Below are positions 31,467 to 35,533 of a DNA stretch of 35,533 bases, piece by piece. Every line of letters begins with the position of its first letter. Position 1 is the first letter of the stretch. The stretch covers positions 1 through 35,533 of the forward strand of contig DAIDJG010000289.1 in assembly GCA_027451445.1 (NCBI GenBank), given 5' to 3'. A program made the position numbers and the translations under genes. This stretch comes from Singulisphaera sp. (lineage in GTDB: Bacteria > Planctomycetota > Planctomycetia > Isosphaerales > Isosphaeraceae). The notes under the pieces were generated by a model. That model had not been told where the DNA came from. It saw only the letters and a list, made by a program, of their open reading frames with translations, and made no database searches.

Positions 31467-32581
31467 TCGTGGCTCATCTCACGTCATCCCCGTTCTTCGG
31501 CGGGCCGGAGAAGCAGATGCTCGGGCTGGCCCAGCACCTGCCCGCGCCGTTTGAGACCAAGTTCCTCCTGTTTCGCGAAGGGGGACGCCACAGCGCGTTT
31601 CTCGAACAGATTCGCGCGGCTGGCTTCGAGGGGATCGAGCTGGGGGCCAATACGCCTCACTTTCGAGCGATGGTGTGCGACGTCGCCAGCCAGGTGAAGC
31701 GGCACGCGATCGACGTGCTCTGCTGCGCGGGTTATAAAGCGGATCTCGTCGGCGGGCGTGCTGCGCGGCGAGTCGGGATTCCCGTGGTGTCCGTTTCGCA
31801 CGGCTGGACGGCGGCGACGTGGAAAGTGCGCATCTACGAGACGTTGGACCGGATCGCGCTCCGGCGTATGGACCAGGTGGTCTGTGTCTCCGCTGCCCAG
31901 GCGGACAAGGTCCTCGCGTCGGGTGTATCGTCCTCGAAGGTGTCGGTCATTCGCAACGCGATCCGGCCGGAGCAGTTCGCGGAAGTCGACTCTGCCGCCT
32001 TGACCGAGCTTCAAGGGGGATTCGTCGATCGCCCCGCGAAAATCGTCGGTGCCGCGGGGCGGTTGAGCCCGGAGAAAGGGTTCAACGTTCTGATCGAGGC
32101 AGTCCCCCACGTGCTCAAGAGTCGGCCCGACGTTGGGTTCGCGCTCTTTGGGGACGGACCGGAACGCGCTGCGCTCACAAAGCGGGTGACGGAACTCGGC
32201 CTGGAGCGGCAGGTCGTTTTTTTCGGCTTTCGAACCGACGTTGGCCGCTTTCTGCCCCACTTCGACGTGCTCGCGCTCCCTTCGTTCACGGAGGGTTTAC
32301 CGGTCGTCGCGCTGGAAGCGTGCGTTTCCGCGGTACCCGTTGTCGCGACGGCGGTCGGCGGCACGCCCGAGGTGATCGAGGATCGCGTGACTGGTCTGCT
32401 CGTCCCGCCCGGCGATCCGCCAGCGCTCGCGCGCGGGCTGCTTGAGGCGCTCGACGGCGAGGCCGGACAGATTTTCGCCCAGCGTGCCCGTGAACGCGTC
32501 CTCAACGAGTTTACGTTCTCTCAACAGGCGAGCGCGTACGCCGAGTTGATCGAGCGATTGGTGCACCGGCAAGGGCGTTGA
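31463..32581 (+). CDS. GT4-type glycosyltransferase
   Basis: A 372-residue GT-B enzyme with the same layout as its neighbour: LTSSPFFGGPEKQMLGLAQH at the N-terminus, IPVVSVSHGWTAATWKVRIY in the acceptor domain, AAGRLSPEKGFNVLIEAVPH and FALFGDGPERAALT in the donor domain, and E-x7-E in SFTEGLPVVALEACVSAVPV. Similarity to the upstream enzyme is at family level only, so they probably make different linkages of one glycan. It is the last gene of the operon and ends 16 bp before a convergent gene. Confidence 0.93.
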   Translation: MIVAHLTSSPFFGGPEKQMLGLAQHLPAPFETKFLLFREGGRHSAFLEQIRAAGFEGIELGANTPHFRAMVCDVASQVKRHAIDVLCCAGYKADLVGGRAARRVGIPVVSVSHGWTAATWKVRIYETLDRIALRRMDQVVCVSAAQADKVLASGVSSSKVSVIRNAIRPEQFAEVDSAALTELQGGFVDRPAKIVGAAGRLSPEKGFNVLIEAVPHVLKSRPDVGFALFGDGPERAALTKRVTELGLERQVVFFGFRTDVGRFLPHFDVLALPSFTEGLPVVALEACVSAVPVVATAVGGTPEVIEDRVTGLLVPPGDPPALARGLLEALDGEAGQIFAQRARERVLNEFTFSQQASAYAELIERLVHRQGR

Positions 32582-32605
32582 CGCGGTAACCGGAGCACTA
32601 CCGCG
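32582..32605. terminator. Small stem at the convergent gene ends
   Basis: CGCGGTA and TACCGCG form a perfect 7-bp stem with a 10-nt loop right at the two facing stop codons. No T-run on either side, so support is moderate. Confidence 0.4.
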
Positions 32606-34505
32606 GGGGTGCAGACGAGACCCGTGATGGGTTAGGCCACACACGGCATAAAGCCGGCTCAACCCGTTCGTATCCGGGCTGGAGTTGGGCTGATTCGGTG
32701 GCGTAGAGGGACCGCTTTTGCGCAGGGTTCCGCCATTCGTACAAGGGCTCGGTCGCCGTAGGGGAATCCTTCGCGCCGACCGGTGCCGCATAAAACAGAG
32801 GCTTCCCCGACGGCGTTTCACCCGCCTTGCCTACTCGGAGCCCCCCCTGCCCCGTCGTCTGCGCGTAGATCGGCACGCTGCCTTCAGCGGGCCTCTCCCA
32901 AGCGAAGAAGCCGATCGTCCCAAAGTTGCGTCCTTCATTGCCGACGGCCTCTGTGACAAACCTTGGGTCCGGCTCATTCGTCGCGTAGATCGGAACAGGA
33001 AGGTTTAATCGCCCGTCGTCAAGATTTAACTTGTACATGACCTGATTATACTCGTAGCGTGGAGTCGCATTAGAGTTTCCCGAGAACATTTGTGTGTACG
33101 TTCCCTCGAAGAAGATTGTGCGGCCGCCGTCCTTGTCGAAGTAGGTGTGCTGCTTGGGGTTATAGAAGCTGTATTTGTCATGGGTGGCGATCTTCCGCGC
33201 GTAGACCCACGGACCCAGGGCAGTGGGCGCCTCAGCGAACCACACTTCGCCGAGGACGGAGGAGCTGCCCCCCATCTCGACGGTGATCATGATCCAGCGC
33301 TTCCGATACGCGTTCCAGTAGACCGATCCCGTGTGCGCCTGCACCACCTTTCCCGTTGTCACGTCGCGCAGCGGTAGCAGAACCTCGTCCGGCTTCAGCA
33401 GCCCTCGTTTGACGAGCTTGGCCTGCTCGGCCGGCCCGACCATCGGCGTGTTCCGTTTCCACGCGTAGCGCGGCAATCCGTTGGCATCGCGTTCGACCTT
33501 CGCCTCGTCGAGGCGGCTCCCGTCCGCGAGACACGTGAACGCCTCGTACTGAGAAAGGTCCAGGAGTGCCTGGGCAGTCGCGCGAACTCGCAGCAACGGG
33601 TACGGCAGGCAAAAGTAGACGTACTCCTCACTCCCGTCCCGATGCACGAACGTCTGCCCCCCCGGCCGGATCGGGGCGTCGAGAGGGAACTGGACTCGTT
33701 TCTCGAACCGGTCGTGCGCGTCGTCGTACTCGACCATCCCGTGCTCGTAGACATTCAGAAATCCGCGCACTTTCACGTAATGGGAATACATGTGCTCGTG
33801 GTTATCGCTGTCGCGCAGTACGACCAGGCCGAAGATCCACGTGGGGCCCTCACCCGGCACCGGGGCCATGCCCCGAGCGAATCCCTTGTCGTCCGCGAAA
33901 TACGTCAGGTCGACACCGATGTCGGGATCGAGCCCGCCCTTGCCAGGGAGCTCCGACACGGCGCCGGTGACCTGGAAACTGCCCAGCGGGTAAGCCGGCC
34001 GGTTGGTGTCGCCCCAGAACCAGCGCAGCTTGCCGTGATAAATCGCGTTCACGACGCTGTCCGAACCGAACACCTTCGCGTTCAGCAGCGGGTCGCGGAT
34101 CGGGACTGACTTCCCAGTGAGCACGCTGTCGCGGTACAGCCCCGCGCCGGTGACCCGGTACAGCCGCTCGGCAACGTTCAGACGCTTCACCTTCAACTGC
34201 GCCTGACCCCCTTCCGTGACCTGAAGCGCCTTGCCCGCAAAGCCGAAACCATCCTTGGCGTGTTCGTAGCCGTGGCTCCGAACGGTGAAAAACACCGACT
34301 GTCCCATGAGCCCCGGTTCCTCGAACGCCACCACCCCCTGGCTGTCCGTCACCAGGCGGATGTTGTTGGTCGTCTCGAGCTCGACCAGAGGGACGCCGCG
34401 TCCTGTCTGCTCGTCGACGACGGTGATCGCAAACGGCCGCGCCAGCGCATCAAGGGGAGCACTCGCGCACAGGGCGGCTAGACATAACAGACTACGAGCG
34501 TGCAT
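32598..34505 (-). CDS. Secreted DUF4185-like beta-propeller protein
   Basis: A 635-residue exported protein starting at ATG 34505; the longer open frame (to 34610) hides the signal peptide (SLLCLAALCASAPLDALA). Residues about 20-110 resemble a carboxypeptidase-regulatory-like beta sandwich (FAITVVDEQTGRGVPLVELE). The main part (about 130-570) contains WFWGDTNRPAYPLGSFQVTG, GPTWIFGLVVLRDSDNHEHM, WFAEAPTALGPWVYARKIAT and FEGTYTQMFSGN, which look like blades of a five-bladed propeller as in DUF4185 glycan-binding or glycosidase-related proteins. Catalytic activity is unproven. It faces the glycosyltransferase operon convergently. Confidence 0.75.
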   Translation of the reverse strand: MHARSLLCLAALCASAPLDALARPFAITVVDEQTGRGVPLVELETTNNIRLVTDSQGVVAFEEPGLMGQSVFFTVRSHGYEHAKDGFGFAGKALQVTEGGQAQLKVKRLNVAERLYRVTGAGLYRDSVLTGKSVPIRDPLLNAKVFGSDSVVNAIYHGKLRWFWGDTNRPAYPLGSFQVTGAVSELPGKGGLDPDIGVDLTYFADDKGFARGMAPVPGEGPTWIFGLVVLRDSDNHEHMYSHYVKVRGFLNVYEHGMVEYDDAHDRFEKRVQFPLDAPIRPGGQTFVHRDGSEEYVYFCLPYPLLRVRATAQALLDLSQYEAFTCLADGSRLDEAKVERDANGLPRYAWKRNTPMVGPAEQAKLVKRGLLKPDEVLLPLRDVTTGKVVQAHTGSVYWNAYRKRWIMITVEMGGSSSVLGEVWFAEAPTALGPWVYARKIATHDKYSFYNPKQHTYFDKDGGRTIFFEGTYTQMFSGNSNATPRYEYNQVMYKLNLDDGRLNLPVPIYATNEPDPRFVTEAVGNEGRNFGTIGFFAWERPAEGSVPIYAQTTGQGGLRVGKAGETPSGKPLFYAAPVGAKDSPTATEPLYEWRNPAQKRSLYATESAQLQPGYERVEPALCRVWPNPSRVSSAPPR

Positions 34506-34726
34506 GATGGGTCGATTTCGAAAATGAGACAAAGATCGTGCGGACCGGTACAATAGTTGAGGCACTTCCAGCGAACACGTTGGGGAGAGGTCAACCCGAA
34601 TGGCTTGCACCTCCCGGTCCGACTGAGGTCGAGGCTAAGATAATCGGCAACCTGCGGGCTCGATAGCCCGTGGTCCCCCCTTTTGGGCAAGGACACGCCC
34701 GTTTCAGGATGTCTGGAGACCCGACC
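34506..34726. other. Divergent promoter region
   Basis: Between the divergent genes. It contains a perfect palindrome CGGGCT-CGAT-AGCCCG (34655-34670), about 57 bp before the plus-strand start; possible operator or attenuator stem. No clear -35/-10 pair was found. Confidence 0.35.
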
Positions 34727-35533
34727 ATGAAGCGAACGTGCCCGATGATTCTCACGGTCCTCGTGCTGGGTTGGGCCGTTCCTGGCCTGGCACAATCCCG
34801 AGGATTCGGAGTGCGCGACGAAGCCAAGATGTTCTCGGCCGACGCCGTGCGTAAAGCCGACGATCGGCTCAAGGCCCTCGACCGCGACAGCGGCTGGCAA
34901 GTCCTGATCGAGACGATTGATTCGCTCAACGGCGACGACGTCGACGCGCGCGCCCGAGAGTATGGCAAGTCCATGAACGTTCACGGACTCGTTGTCCTGA
35001 TTTCGAAGCGCGATCACAAACTCGCCGCCGAACCCAGCCACGTCGCCGAGAAGGTGTTCACCAAGGAACGCGTGAAAACCCTCGTCGCCAAGCTGCGGGA
35101 CGATTTCAAGGCGAGTCAGTTCGACAAGGGCTTGCTCGCTACGGTCGCGGCCGTCGAGGACGATGCCCGAATCGTCGGCATCCACGACGAAGCGAAAATG
35201 TTCTCCTCCGATGCCGTCGAGAAAGCCAACGCGACGCTCAAGTCCGTCCGGCAAGCGAGCAAGTGGCAAGTCGTGATCGAGACGGTGAGTTCGCTCGACG
35301 GGCAGACCGCCAAGGAGCGGGCGCTGGCCAATGGGAAGAGCTTGAACGTACATGGTCTATCCATCGTGATCTCGAAGGGCGACCACAAGCTCGACGTCCA
35401 GCCAAGCAACTCAGCGCGGGGGGCGTTCCCGAAGGACAAACTCGACGCGATTGGGCAGGCGTTCGAGAAGGAGTTTCGCGCCAAGGATTTCGATAAAGGT
35501 CTGCTCAGCGCGGTGGCTCTGATCCAGAGCGAC
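34727..35533 (+). CDS. Secreted protein with two tandem TPM-like domains (3' end outside window)
   Basis: ATG 34727 has GGAGA 7 nt upstream. The frame stays open for 269 codons to the window end, so the gene is incomplete. A signal peptide (MILTVLVLGWAVPGLAQS) precedes two homologous units: the first with VRDEAKMFSADAVRKADDRL, WQVLIETIDSLNG and HGLVVLISKRDHKL, the second with IHDEAKMFSSDAVEKANATL, WQVVIETVSSLDG and HGLSIVISKGDHKL. Each resembles a TPM (repeat/phosphatase) domain: D-E-A-x-x-F, a central beta strand, and the NVHGL strand. Each also ends in F(K/R)A-x-(Q/D)FDKGLL. Further units may follow. TPM proteins are often membrane-tethered and linked to envelope or photosystem repair, but the role here is unknown. 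Confidence 0.82.
   Translation, partial: MKRTCPMILTVLVLGWAVPGLAQSRGFGVRDEAKMFSADAVRKADDRLKALDRDSGWQVLIETIDSLNGDDVDARAREYGKSMNVHGLVVLISKRDHKLAAEPSHVAEKVFTKERVKTLVAKLRDDFKASQFDKGLLATVAAVEDDARIVGIHDEAKMFSSDAVEKANATLKSVRQASKWQVVIETVSSLDGQTAKERALANGKSLNVHGLSIVISKGDHKLDVQPSNSARGAFPKDKLDAIGQAFEKEFRAKDFDKGLLSAVALIQSD

Overview
The window looks like a chromosomal segment from a GC-rich member of the Planctomycetota, probably of the Gemmatales/Isosphaerales type. This is inference from gene content, not a database match. The signs are: PEP-CTERM surface proteins, a planctomycete-style lipoprotein and small aromatic secreted protein, a DUF4185-like secreted protein, many zinc-ribbon or proline-rich membrane proteins with no clear homologue, an unusual EF-P, and intergenic spacers full of palindromic repeats. 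I see no tRNA, rRNA, CRISPR array or intact insertion sequence.

Layout. 1-5.1 kb is a housekeeping/envelope block: a small basic protein, a minus-strand pair (HExxH metallopeptidase-like protein plus a proline-rich single-pass membrane protein) and class II fumarase. 5.05-6.65 kb is a gene-free spacer with a long hairpin, a tandem 47-bp repeat and the decayed 3' end of a membrane-protein gene. 6.65-11.2 kb is an accessory stretch: a 98-aa protein translated with an HNH endonuclease, a small membrane protein (the intact relative of the decayed fragment), an unrecognised 165-aa protein, an ankyrin protein and a putative Rpn-like/PD-(D/E)XK nuclease. A second copy of that nuclease gene lies at 19.6-20.6 kb. 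Both copies carry a well-formed internal ribosome-binding site and in-frame ATG at codon 208, and a C-terminal 12-residue repeat present in 2 versus 4 units. Two copies of a ~285-bp MITE-like element (12.4 and 20.8 kb) lie in the same part of the window.

11.2-19 kb holds a zinc-ribbon/Yip1-like membrane protein, an overlapping histidine kinase/NtrC-type regulator pair flanked on both sides by TGCAAG/CTTGCA palindromes (candidate operators), and a SulP anion transporter. 21-28.1 kb is a cell-surface and peptidase block: lipoprotein, PEP-CTERM protein with HAF-type repeats, M28 peptidase, small secreted aromatic protein, M20 peptidase, and a PEP-CTERM protein with what looks like a Cys-Gln thioester adhesin domain, preceded by a four-codon leader ORF with a strong Shine-Dalgarno.

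28.1-35.5 kb has an EF-P family protein without the usual modified lysine, then a tightly packed plus-strand operon (Mit_KHE1-like protein, endonuclease/exonuclease/phosphatase-family enzyme, two GT-B glycosyltransferases), a convergent secreted DUF4185-like protein, and a secreted protein with two tandem TPM-like domains that runs off the window end.

The best candidates for something undescribed are the gene-within-gene arrangement in both nuclease copies and the TGCAAG operator array around the two-component system.
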